From Rutstroemia sp. NJR-2017a BVV2 (lineage: Eukaryota; Ascomycota; Leotiomycetes; Helotiales; Rutstroemiaceae), in contig NJPS01000042.1 of assembly GCA_002946415.1 (NCBI GenBank), forward strand, positions 310,001 through 374,000: DNA of 64,000 nt. Reading direction: 5' to 3'. Each line of letters starts with the position of its first letter. Within the stretch, counting starts at the first letter, position 1. Made by a program: the position numbers and the translations under genes. The notes under the pieces were generated by a model that worked only from the letters and a program-made list of their open reading frames with translations, made no database searches and was not told the origin of the DNA. This document shows, one piece after another, positions 46,138 through 57,749 of the stretch.

Positions 46138-47755
46138 ATGCATCTTCTCACCACCACAACCACAACCACATCCCTCCTCCTCCTTCTCTCCCTCGCCAAC
46201 GCAGCCCCCATGGCCTGCAAGCAATCCCTCTCAGCAGCATACGTCCTCGACAATAACCCCAATGGCTCAGCCATCGTCGCCATGGCTATCGCGGCTGATG
46301 GATCGTTGTCGAATCCCACTCGTACTCTCACTGGTGGTAAGGGGATGTTGGGTCTAGATGCGCCGGCCATGAATGCAAGTGCGGGGACGCTGCCTATGCC
46401 GGGGAATGCTGGTATGTTGTTGCTTGTTTTATTTTCGTTTCTTCTACGGGGGATGGATGGAGTAGGGAATGGGAAGGGAAGAAAGATGATACTGAGAAGA
46501 GCATGGAAAGAGAGGGATAGAAAAAGTTTAGCTAACCCATCTCCCGCGAATAGATTCGCTCTTCAGTCAACACTCCGTAGTTGTGGCCGGAAATGTAAGT
46601 TCATCGCCTCCCTTTCTCTCCTCTGTCCTTACATCTCTTCGCTTGTTTCAGGTCAACTAACCCAATGAAATAGTACCTCTTCACTGTAAACGCCGGCAGC
46701 GCCACGCTATCCATGTTCTCCATCCCCGTCAACGACCCCCTTCATCCAAGCTTGGTCGGGAAGCCCGTCGCTACTATGGGCGAGTTTCCCGTTGCTGTTG
46801 CGTATTCGGAGAAATTGGGACAAGGTGGGTCTTTTTTGTTGTTTCTCAGTAATAAAGAAAAAGACAAATGAGGTCTGACTAACTTATGAAATAGCATGTG
46901 TTCTCAATGGTGGTGCCGTAGCAGGTGTTTCATGTTTCTCTGCAGATCCGAAAAAGGGATTGCAGGCTGTTGGGGGATTGAGACAGATTGCTTTGAATCA
47001 GTATGTTGATTTCCATCATGCCTTTGTCCTATTCGCTACCTTCGAATCCTCACTCTTCTCTCTCCCCTCACTCCTTTTCCTATAACCAAACTAACCACCC
47101 CCTCAACAGAACCACCCCCCCAGTCGGTCCCGCCGGCACCGCCTCCGACATCATCTTCAACCCCGCCTCCAACAACCTCCTCGTCTCCCTCAAAGGCACC
47201 CCCACCACCCCCGGCTCCTTCATCAGCTACCCCGTAGCCTCCACCCCCCACAACCACAGCATCTCCACTACAGGCATCATCTCCCAACCCCCCCAAATCT
47301 TCATCAACTTCGGCATGTCCTTCGTCGCCCCCTCCTCCCTCCTCGTGACCGACCCCTCCCACGGCGCCTCGCTCATGTCCATCTCCTCCAGCACCCACCA
47401 GTTAATTGAAACCCACTCCATCCCCGTCGCCGGCCAGGGCGCCATCTGCTGGAGCGTGTTCAACCCCTCGCTAAACGAAGTCTACCTCATGGACGTCTCG
47501 CACCCGAATATCACAGCCGTGGACGCGCAAACCGGCGCGATTAAGAGAATCCTCGCGCAGGATGCGAATACGTTGGGGAGTCTGGATGCGAAGGCGGCGG
47601 GGGGCAGGAATGGAAATGCGTTTTTGTATGTGCTGAAGACGTCGGGGATGGTGACGGTGGCGGAGACGGCAGGGGGAGCGGTGAAGCAGACGTTGGATTT
47701 GAATGCGTTGGGGAGTAGTAAGACGTTTATGGGGTTGGCGGTTTGGGAGGAGTAG
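46138..47755 (+). CDS. secreted lactonase-like beta-propeller protein
   Basis: Five exons: 46138-46411, 46554-46594, 46674-46824, 46895-47000, 47110-47755; 405 aa. Phases agree across all four introns (GTATGT, GTAAGT, GTGGGT, GTATGT donors). A clear signal peptide (MHLLTTTTTTTSLLLLLSLA, cut near ANA-AP) indicates secretion. The mature part has repeated propeller-blade motifs: YLFTVNAGSATLSMFSIP, KPVATMGEFPVAVAYS, AVAGVSCFSADPKKGLQ, ITAVDAQTGAIKRIL. These resemble the 6-phosphogluconolactonase/3-carboxymuconate cyclase-like family. Catalysis is not shown; many fungal secreted members have no known substrate. The second exon is only 41 nt. The last exon is very C-rich at third positions. Confidence 0.87.
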
Positions 47756-48353
47756 AGGAGGGTGGGATGGGGGATAACTTGGGGTTGTCTGATATGGTTG
47801 TTATGGCTTCCGCTGGCTTTGATAGCTATAGTGGGAGTTTATGGAGCTTGTACTTATTTATTGATCATCTTAGCATGATTAGGTGGTGTGTGTTGTAAAT
47901 CATAATCGAATTTGCTCAGTATCTACCAAGAATATGAACACCAATACCTCTTAAATTCTATAGTAAAACTCTTAAGCACCAAACATTATTTATTGAACCA
48001 TAAAAACAACTTTATCCATCCCGCCATTTCCTCCTTCTCTGATACACGCCTACAACCTTACCCCCTTTGGGTTTGCTGGCTGCATATCACTCCACATTCG
48101 TACCACACTCCATGCAGGTAACCGCACCCCTCCATCCATCCATCACCCCAGCAGACCTATTCCATCCAGCTGCAGCGGCAGACCGGGGCCAATAGAAATG
48201 CCAGCCTTATCTTGCATTTATCGAGTAACTTGTCAGTTCTCATACTATTATCCGATTTGCTTTGAATAAAACATAAGAGAAGAGATGACTCTTGGTAGAT
48301 GAAGTGTACCCTTCCCTCCTTCCTTCTTCTTTCTCCAGAACAAATAAAAGCAA
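47756..48353. other. intergenic
   Basis: 3' flank of the lactonase-like gene and leader of the deaminase-like gene; AT-rich at 47880-48010. Nothing else seen. Confidence 0.6.
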
Positions 48354-50777
48354 ATGGCGAAATCAAAAGGAAAAGCAAAACCAAGTGACGCAGTGAACTC
48401 CAACTCGCACGATATGCCGAAGAGCAAAGGAACAGAATCCGGTATGCAACAAATGCCAGAGACACTACTTAGCAGCTCGACCGCGAAGACGCTCAAGAAT
48501 CAGACCAAAACGCAGGGAGAAGTAAAATCTGGCTCAAACAGTAAAACTGGCAATGAGCTACTTGTGTCGAAGGGGAAACAACAAAATTTCACTACTAGAG
48601 TTGATAAGGGGAAGGTAAACAATGGTATTGATTCGCTAAACGCGGGCACGAAGATGGAGATGAAAGATAAGGGGAATGGAGAGCAGGAGAAGAATGGACT
48701 GGACTCGAAATCCAGGGGTACTGTGAAGGAGGGCAAGAAGAGAGGTGATAAGAAATCTGGAAGAGGCACAGCTGATATAACATCTTCCAACATTTCAACA
48801 ACGTCTCCAAAAGTAAGGAGTAAATCCGAGGCTAGCTTGAGTCATATGATAGGCTCCCGGTACGTTTTTGCTTGCTTTAACCATATCCAACATCATGTTC
48901 TGACCTCGTCTCCCTTTCTGGCAAACGATTTCTCCCCAAAACAAACTAATCTCTTAAAAGAACCCAGCACCCTTCTCCCCCTATTCCCTCTAAATCCGGT
49001 CCGCCTAGTCCTCGCCTCACCCGCGCATCTCCATCAGCTGCTCTGTCCCCTCCGCAACCCGCTCTTATCCCCACCTCGCCCAAGCTCCTCAAACGCTTCT
49101 ATGAGTCCCTCGTCTTACTCGCGGTGTTTGGTCCTAATCGCGGTGAGCGGACTTCTGAGGAGGAGGACGAGGAGGACGAGGATGAGTTTGAACCTGATGA
49201 GCACGTACGATCGAAGCTTATGGGGCCGGCTGAGGAAAGGGGGGATGATACGGATGGGCAGGTTGTAAGGGATGATATTGATATCGAGATGATGAATGAT
49301 CAGGAGAAGAAACTACTACGACGGCAGTTCACGCGCCATCTAGCGTATCTGTGTGACTATGAGAAGGGAGGGGATAGTACAACTGCGATTGCGTTGGAGA
49401 GAACAAGAGAAGCAGAAGCGGAAGGAGTGAGATATTGGGTAGCGTCGAATCGCTGTCAAGCGGTAGATCGCACGGTAGAGTTCTTAAGAAACGTATTGAC
49501 GCTGTTGGGGAATGTCGAAGTGCAGGAAGAAAACACCAAGGAGTTGGAGGAGAAGCTACTAGAAAAGGCGGTCGCTCATGCCGGAAATAGAATATCTGCA
49601 TACGCGGGATTCTTGAAGAAGAATGTTGATTTCGTACTTGATGCTTTGGGAGCAGAAGATCAAGGAAAAGGTTTGTTCGTTCGTATGCCGTGCATCCAAG
49701 ATTAGCAAGAATTAACACTACGGATCACCAGATGACGAATTCATGACCTGGCTTCAAACTCTCAGAAAACTCATTGCGCATCCAACACTTACCGCGCATC
49801 CAACACCTACCGCGCATCCAATACTTACTGCCCTCTGTCGTTTTAGCTACGAAACCGTCTCCACCCGCTGCTACCACGTTCTCCAACAGTACTCGCAACA
49901 CCACCCTTCCCTATCTTCTCGTTTCTCCAGCATCAAACACATACTCGGCCGTCTAAACCACACCCTAAAAGCGATTAAGATCCTCCTGTCCACGCACACG
50001 TACCTCTCTTTCCTCTTCCCCGCCTCCCCACTCATAACACGGATCCCCTCCCCGCCATGGCACCCCCCTCCCCTCCTCGAACGCAACCCATCTCTCTCCT
50101 CCATCATCGGCCGTATGCTGAGCTCCCCGCCGCTAATCACCCAGTACCGCGCCCAGCTCTCCTGCATGGACCACCAGTACAATCTAACCCGTAACCTGCA
50201 CTCGTACTGCACATCCCCCAACTGGCGACCGCGGATCCACGCCGAGCTAATCATCCTCTCTCACTTCTACACGCATTCTCTAGAGTTCGTCGCCGGCGAT
50301 AAATACATCGCCTGTTCAAAAGCCGCGTGTTATTGCTGCTGGCACTACATGCGCCTGCATCCGGGCGGGTTCGTGGTGCCGAGCAGCCACCGCAACAGCT
50401 ATATGAATTGGCGGGCGCCGGATGTGGAGGTGGGGGATGAACGAGGGGACAGGGTGAGGAGGGATGTGTTGAATCAGATGGCGGAGGGGTTTAGGAGAGA
50501 GGTGCTGGGGCAGGTGGATGAGATGAGGGGGCCGGGGAAGTGGAAGCCAGATTCGGTTACGGAGGTTTCGTCTGGGAGGTGGAGGGGTGCTGGGGGGGAA
50601 AGGGATTGCGGGGAGGAGGATCACTGTTCAAGTGCGCTTGCAGACTCGGGAGATGAAATCAAATCAGCGGTGGAAAGCGAAGGAGGGGACGACGATATTT
50701 CGGATGAGTATAAAAGCAGCTCTGAAGATGACACTACCGACTCTGAAGCAGAAGGTGGTGTATTGATAAATGCCTGA
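48354..50777 (+). CDS. OTT_1508-type deaminase-like protein
   Basis: Exons 48354-48859, 48961-49670, 49732-50777; 753 aa. Introns GTACGT...TTAAAAG and GTTTGT...TCACCAG restore one frame. Residues 1-210 are Lys/Ser-rich and disordered; LLKRFYESLVLLAVFGPNRG starts the conserved part, then an acidic stretch (SEEEDEEDEDEFEPDE). The C-terminal half has the zinc-deaminase signature: RIHAELIILSHFY (HAE) and YIACSKAACYCCWHYM (CxxC type, here S-K-x2-C-Y-C-C), as in the OTT_1508 deaminase family common in fungi. The tail after about residue 660 is acidic. Family proteins belong to the cytidine-deaminase-like fold; substrates are unknown. An 18-nt repeat at 49774-49828 gives AHPTLTAHPTPTAHP. Confidence 0.86.
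49774..49828 (+). repeat. three 18-nt coding repeats (GCGCATCCAACACTTACC)
   Basis: Three imperfect copies inside the deaminase-like gene, encoding AHPT(L/P)T units just after the third exon starts. Likely recent slippage; length variation between strains is expected. Confidence 0.85.
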
Positions 50778-51833
50778 GCAGGTCGGTATATTCATTCGTT
50801 TTCGCTTCGCGAGTGAAGGAGCGCAGCAGCTAATGGAGGTGAAAGTGCCATTCAACTCGCTGTGGAGGGGAATCTAGACTTCATGGAAGGGATTCTTTGG
50901 AATGGGAAGTATGCAATATGTTGGTGGATTGAAGCCCGACTTAAGTGTGCACTAGGTGAGTGAGCAAGTATGAAATAGAAATATACACTCATTCAATTGA
51001 GAGATAAAAGTAGAAGTGATATAGAAGCGAAGTAGAAGTAAAGTAGAAATAATGGATAACTCTAGCTCTTTTAGCTGTATACTACTCTTGGTAGGGGGTT
51101 TGGTTAATGGACTACACAATATACTCTAGTAGCCTAGTAGTAGGTGATAAATCTCAAGTATCTTATTCGTTGATCCTTAACTAACCAACTAAGTAAGAAA
51201 GAGGAAACTCAATACCAGTACAGTCACAAGCACATCAAATCACGAATGGTTATATACGTCTCTTTCAACTCGTATAATATTAATATCGACTAGAACTATT
51301 TATTCTAATCCCATCATCCCCTCTTCTAATCCTATCCTCCCCTATCCTCACCCATCTATCCCTTCACCCCTCCATCTATCAGTTCCCTCCCAACATCTTC
51401 CTCCCATAAGAGCGGAGGGTGAACAAACGCATAATAAAAACAACGAATCAAACAACCAACCAGTCGGGATCTGTCTGATCTCTCACTCTCACTCTCAATT
51501 CAATCTCAATCATTGCCACCCTCAGTCTTATTACGAAACACATAAAGATAAAAAGTAAAAATAAAAATGCTTTTCCCATCCATCCATCCATTCCCTATTT
51601 GTCCAGTGAAGCTGGGGGTATATCCTTCCAGTCAATGCCCAACCCAACCCAACCCGTCCCGATCCCGAAATATACATGCAATCAATTAATGAATCCGAAA
51701 GCATGATCTGATATGCATGCCGTTCCAAAAAGCCCAAAAAATGCTATCTGTTCCTTCCTAATAAACGCCAAAATGCATACACATAAAAAAGCTCAACACA
51801 CACAAACCACCCCATTACACACAATACAAACAA
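50778..51833. other. intergenic between convergent genes
   Basis: 3' flanks of the deaminase-like and arrestin genes. A degenerate AGTAGAA repeat occurs at 51006-51053; 51280-51420 is CT-rich. No gene. Confidence 0.6.
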
Positions 51834-53312
51834 CTACTCCGCAGCTCTAGACTGATTCTCCGCCTGCGTCAAATCCTCATAATCCGGAATCGCCGGCCCA
51901 TCATAGATCTCCGAGCGGCCATACGCCGGCGGACTCGCGGGCACATTCTCGTACGTCGGCGGCTGTTCCTCATCCCACGAGATACCCAGCCCAGAGCGCT
52001 CCGTGACCACAATATTGAAATGCATGCGCAGCACGCGGGCGCCGCCGGTGGGCGTGACCTGCGAGGGTTTGCGGATGGGTGCGAACTCTTCCGAGACGAT
52101 CATCTCGACGATCAGCGTGTGGAAGACCTCGGAGCCGTCTTCGGCTTTCATGTCGCAGACGGGACGGATGTCGCGCATGCCGATGGGGAACTCGATTTCG
52201 ATGGTGCCGTCGGCGGAGTCGTAGTTGGATTTCCAGCCGGATTTGATTTCGTCGGTTGCGAGGGTGCGCGCGTCTTGGTGCGGAGCGCCTTTTTTGTTTT
52301 CCGCGTCTTTGCTTATCTTTGCGGCGTGCTTGGCGCAGGCGGGGGAGATGACGCGCTGGGTTTCGTCGAGGCGCCAGGTCATGCGTTTGAGTTTCCAGTG
52401 GTTTTGCGTTTTGGCATCGACGTTGCGGCTGACGATGCCGTCCATGCGCATCGAGATGGTTGTTTCGCCGATGGGGTAGATGACGGGTGGGAGCTGGCAG
52501 GTGGCGGTTAGGTTGGTGGGGGGGAAGATGCGGATGGAGTTGCGGGGGGTGTCGCTAGGGAGGATGGCACGCTTGATGTCAAGGGTGTGGGAGAGTTTGA
52601 TCGGGTCGCCGGTTTTAGGGGTGACGGTTGCGCGGAGTACGTATTCGATGTTGGAGAGACTGCCTTTCATGCTCGCTGGGAGGTGGCCCGGTAGGAGGAA
52701 ACTGAATGGGAAGTCATGTTCACCTGCAGACTTTGGTTAGTATTTGGAAGGCGCAATGCAATTGAGGGGGGAATGTTTGCGCATACCTTTTCGCAGAGTG
52801 GCTGGACCTTGGAGGAAGTTCCATGTGGTCAAATCGGTGGATTGGTGTGTGCACTCATGGCAATGCGCATGGAATGGTTTCTTCTGCGTCACCTCCACAG
52901 CCAGGCGCATCTTGAAAGAATCGACCGCAAAGCTCTCATCGTGAATTGCCAATTTCAATTGGCCCGATAATAAGGCGCCCGTACTCGTAGTTGTCGTGCC
53001 ATAGAAAACCAAAGGCGGGGATTCGATAACACAATCAACGGAAGCACTTTGGTGGTGGGGTATCGATTTCGTCGAACTCTTAGGCGAGTGAAGTGCAGTC
53101 AATGACAGACGTTTGTGCGAATCGTGCATTTTCGAACTCTTTTCCTCCCCTCCTGACACCGAAGATGCTGCAGATGATGGCGTGCGACCAGTAATCGTGG
53201 GTCTGTTGTTCGAGTTTTGTCGTGGTCCTTTCTTCACATCGGAGGGATGGTCGAAGGGCATGGAGTGGGAGCGGAAAAACGAGGTAACTTTATGCTGCAT
53301 GGTTGCCGGCAT
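51834..53312 (-). CDS. LDB19/ART1-type arrestin-related trafficking adaptor
   Basis: Adaptor that recruits the Rsp5-type ubiquitin ligase to plasma-membrane transporters for endocytosis. Exons 53312-52787 and 52723-51834, intron 52724-52786 (GTATGC...CTAACCAAAGTCTGCAG) joining LRKG to EHDFPFSFLL; 471 aa. Arrestin-N features: SGQLKLAIHDE, DSFKMRLAVEVTQKK, FPFSFLLPGHLPASM, SNIEYVLRATV. Arrestin-C part: RMTWRLDETQRVISP, IEIEFPIGMRDIRPV. The C-terminal tail carries two PY motifs, PPTY and PPAY, the sites for WW domains of Rsp5. A Ser-rich N-terminal stretch (residues 30-75) offers phosphorylation sites. Start ATG at 53312; a second in-frame ATG follows four codons later. Confidence 0.9.
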
Positions 53313-56300
53313 TGTGGCTTGCCTGGGATGGCGTCACCAACGACAGGGAATAAAAATTATTGGAGAAGGAAGTCTTTTGCTCTTTCTTTTTCGCCTTGTT
53401 ACTGTGGATGTAAGAATCGACTAGAAACTCCTTTTCTGAATTCGAAGATCTGGGGCGGCAGGCGCGAAATATTAAGAGACTTTATAAGGAGGAGCCGAAG
53501 TAGCGAATGTAATGTATGCTTAGAAGAAGTAATGCTGTAAGAACGATGTGTATATGTAATCGAGTCTCTTTGTCCCAACGGTGAGCAGAATTGCTACGTC
53601 TTATACCGAGTAGACCAGTAGACCAGTAGACGACGTGGTATGGGTTGGTAGACGTGTAGAAAGTAAACCTCGTGGTACGAAGATGCATATAACTTACTCT
53701 AAGAATGGAGCCATGCAAGGCGAGACATGATTCAATTATATAAAATCCACAGTGCGTTCACCAACTTACCGTTTTTCCCACCTACCTAGCCCTACATCGC
53801 AGCTAGGTAGTTATGAGGAAATTATGTGTCAAAGGATTCTAGTTTGGTGGTAGTCCCGAGTTCTGTCGTCCAACATCGAAGAATCCAGAGACTCGCACTC
53901 GCAGGAACCGCATTCTCGGTGTCCAGGTGGTACAAATCCTGTACCAAAAAAAGAAAATTTCTTGAACGTGCCCCTCGCCTCTTCCTTACATTGGAGAGCT
54001 AATCCTGGTTGGTAGTCTAGCACCTGGTGCATCTTGATCTCCTTACCTAGATCGGCCAGCGGCTACCAAGTACACTTCTCAGTCATGGCGGCTAGACGTA
54101 GTTTGTGTCAGAGGTACCTTGGTGGTCGCCGGCTGCTCATCGGGTACCTGAGTGATATACGAATACTGCTTCCCTATTATGCGGTCTGGATGTTGAAATT
54201 CGCTCACACACAGTAAGCACGCAGAGCGACCTTGAGGGATATTCGAAAAGGGGTTAGGAGATGGTTGGTTCGGGTACTGTACCAAATATCGATTTTCTTT
54301 TGCATCAGCCAACACCAACATCAACAGCCTTTCTCTGGAGTCTGAGCATCCTTTCGGATGCATCCATGGTACAAAAGGACGTGGGTACAGCTACCACGAA
54401 GTCTCTCCCGTGAAAAGAATTCTTCCGCAAAGCTTAGTATTCTTATTCTAACTTATTAGGGGCATTACGTTTAGCTTCTTCTGGGGTAACCGTGAACGTG
54501 AATTCATGGTTATGTAGCCAAGTGGATCAAGCATGTTCAAGAATTTTCCATTTTTTCCATATGATTTCTTCAAAAATTATGAGCTGCTGATGAACGAACC
54601 CCTTTCCCCCCTCCCATCTTTCTGGCTGTGGGAATAGACCAGGTGATGCACGGTAATTTCAGTCATTTACCTTACCGCCAGTACATGAATAACGCAACTC
54701 GTAGGTACGAAGCACGTCAGCAAAGTTATTCTCACCGGAAGCAGGGTGTCATCTTCCAGAGATCTCTTACAGCCGCTATTACCTCTTTTGAAGCATAACG
54801 CATTTCCCAGGTACAATGACGGAATTCAAGGATCTCCAGTCGGGATCCGAGTTACAGCTGCTATCCATGAAGTTTAATCATAATGCCGTTTGCAGCTTGC
54901 TGTTCAAAGTTCGACCGATCATAGACTCCGGCATTCAACAAAGTCAATTCAAGTGGCCTTTCCAAGTTCCCGTATAGAAAGTGCTCCTCGTGCCGATACC
55001 GAACTTTGTTGTTCTATTCCGATCCTTCTAACGCACTAACTGCGTTGATGTCACATATGTGATTAACTTCACGTTATGAGCTCACTTCGTCGTAAGAGCT
55101 TCATATATAAAACCATAGCCCCTTCTGTCAACCAATTATCCACCCAGTTCCACAGTTTAAATCATGTTAACTCACGCCATGAAAATATGGAGAAAGGAAG
55201 ATCAGGACAATGATCGCTTCGGCCAACTCCGCTAAAAGTTGGCTTCTAGAACTTCCATACTGTACGAAGCTCGTCGTCAGGGTAATTCACAAATATAAGA
55301 CGCAAAAACTCGACATTTTTGCGTTGTAGCACGAAGGCAGCCCAACTTTCATGATGCAATTCCGCAAATGCGGGGAAGTGATACATCAAATGCTCACGAA
55401 TTCCTGAGAATGAGCCCAGGACCCCGCAGGATGGCGTGCGGGCGTTTATGCCAATATCCCAACGGTTCTGCTTTCTCCTCGGAGCAGCGAGCTGTCATGT
55501 GTCTGACGCCTTCTAGATTTTGGGCGAATCTCTGGCATACTCGTGAAATATTGATGGGATAATGTGATGATTCCGTCGTCACTCATTGACGGCAATGAAA
55601 TAACGGTCAAGGATGAGCTTGTTTGACTCGTACTTCGTAGTCTCCACGGTCTCTATTTTTCGTCGATGGAGGGGCACGTTGGACCAAAAGAGCTCGGAAC
55701 TTTAAAGAGACGAAAGACGCCGGAAAAACCTTCCCAATACAGCCTAGCCTGGCCCTCGTGATCCAGATTCGATCAAACGGTGGGAAGTGGAAACAACTCT
55801 GCTTAAGCCGCACGAACCATGTGATTTCCATCGAGTAAGAAAAATCACGTTGGATGAGTACAGCGCAAGATTCGTTCTCTCCTAAGAAGGTCTGGACTTC
55901 CCGTTGAAACTCGTGCGCAGCTTCTCTGGAAAATTGGCAAAGTCGGAGACCACCGCCTCCCAATACTCATTACATAAGTGTCTAACTCTATTCTCACATC
56001 TCAGCCCTTACTCATCCACCAGCGCCAGAGAATCCGTTACATCCCATACAAGAATTACTCGATGGAATCCACTTTAAGAAGAGTATTCATCCCCATCTGC
56101 GGGACAATACGATCTCCCACTAACGAAGAATTTTCCCACGCCGCACACACAGCAGGAGCCAGGAGACAGAAAATTTAGCCCTCCCGTCAAAACCTTAGCT
56201 AGCCGAACAAACAAAACTTCTCCTGGTCACGACTACGGGCGTGCTAGGCTAAAATCTCCGATTGGTGCGCGGAAGCTCCTCCTATTGAAAATTTCACCCT

Positions 56301-57749
56301 GTGGAAACAATCTTTTTGTTTTCTATGACTCATGGGGAACTTGTTGTTGTGCGTGTTTACAACTACATTTTTCACCGACGGGTTAGTTGGCTGTGAATGA
56401 ATCTAGTCCTGGGCTTCATGGCCAGCACTGCGGGTGGGTGAGACTGATCGGTCTGGTTCTGTTTGTGGAGCCGCAAAATTTGCATAGGGATACAGCCCGG
56501 GAGGAGGGCTTTTTGTTGCACGACTCAAGCTTGTCCGGATTGAACCCCTTTCTGGGCTGGGGAAGCTGTCTCCTGTACCTTCGTATGCAGGTGGAAAGCA
56601 AATCTTGCATACATGCATTGATTGATGAAACGAAGGGGTTTGACGGGTAAGTAGTGTTGGTTGTACAACAACGACTTTTACAACAACGAGTTTTACATAC
56701 ATGGGGCCGCTTCGAAGTTGCAGGCAGGCTTCGTTTGTGGAAGAAGTATCTCTACAGACTGCCAAAGAGTCAATTCCGCATCGAGCAAAATTTCCCTGTT
56801 TTCCAGAGCCAGATTTTCACTTTTGCCCGAAGTCGGAGCAGAATACATGGTAGTCTATCCTTTGATATGTGTCTGATGCAAGAGCTAGATCAACATAGTC
56901 CCTGCATATCATCCATGAACTTTTCCACGACTTGTGTTTTGGCTCCCGTGGATGCTGTCAGAAAGGTAGTGTGGTGCCAGAGCATTTTTCATGGGACTCC
57001 TGTGTTATGCGATTTGGAACTTAGGCTCGAGGTAAGACTGTACTCTGAGTGCTTAATGGAGCGTGGCATACTGGCCAACAAGGCAGCTGCATCATTTCAG
57101 AAGGATTGAAGGCAGCAGTCTTCTCCTGGATCACAATCTCGAAGATAAACGCCTTTTGTAGCTGTTCCTCGTTGTCGCATATGTTCTATCGTCCGAACGT
57201 ACCTGCTAATCAGGACATATATCCATCACACTGCAAGACTACGTCTTACTTACCCTTCTGCATCACTCTTGACCACATACCACAACAACCTCCAGCGGGA
57301 CGCGACCCTTCGTTTCCCTGTGCCGGCAAATCGAGGGCGCGTCGATGGGGTTCTGATATTTCGTGGGACGGGTCGAACGTACATACAAGGGAGAGCGGGT
57401 GAAGTAGTGATATAGTCATGGCTGCTTGTTCTCAGCGTGCGTGGTAGAAGTGCAGAAGCGGGAGTCGTCGCACTTAATTTACTGCAAGAAATTTGACGTT
57501 AAGTTAGTGAACGAGCAATTAAATATATCTTTGTATTTATATTTATTAATCCATCCATCCATTTATCCATGAACACATACACGTACATGATAGCCCACCG
57601 CCAGTCTATACATCTATGTAGATATAAATATGCATGCGCCTTTTTGATATGCCCATACCTGTACCAAAAATGCAATAGATCCAGCAATCCATTCATAAGT
57701 CTCATCACTGTCCCTCTCCCCATCACCCCCTCTTATCCCTGTTGGGTCT
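53313..57749. other. long gene-poor stretch
   Basis: About 4.4 kb without a supported gene. Frames up to 151 codons (56654-57109) lack domains, codon bias and splice context. No tRNA was recognised. A short triplicated GTAGACCA repeat is at 53607-53632. The 3' end of the RAD5-type gene adjoins at 57750. Confidence 0.5.

Noticed and set aside
52020..52511. 163-aa plus-strand frame rich in Gly/Asp/Val
   Set aside because: Antisense shadow of the arrestin gene's GC-rich second exon.
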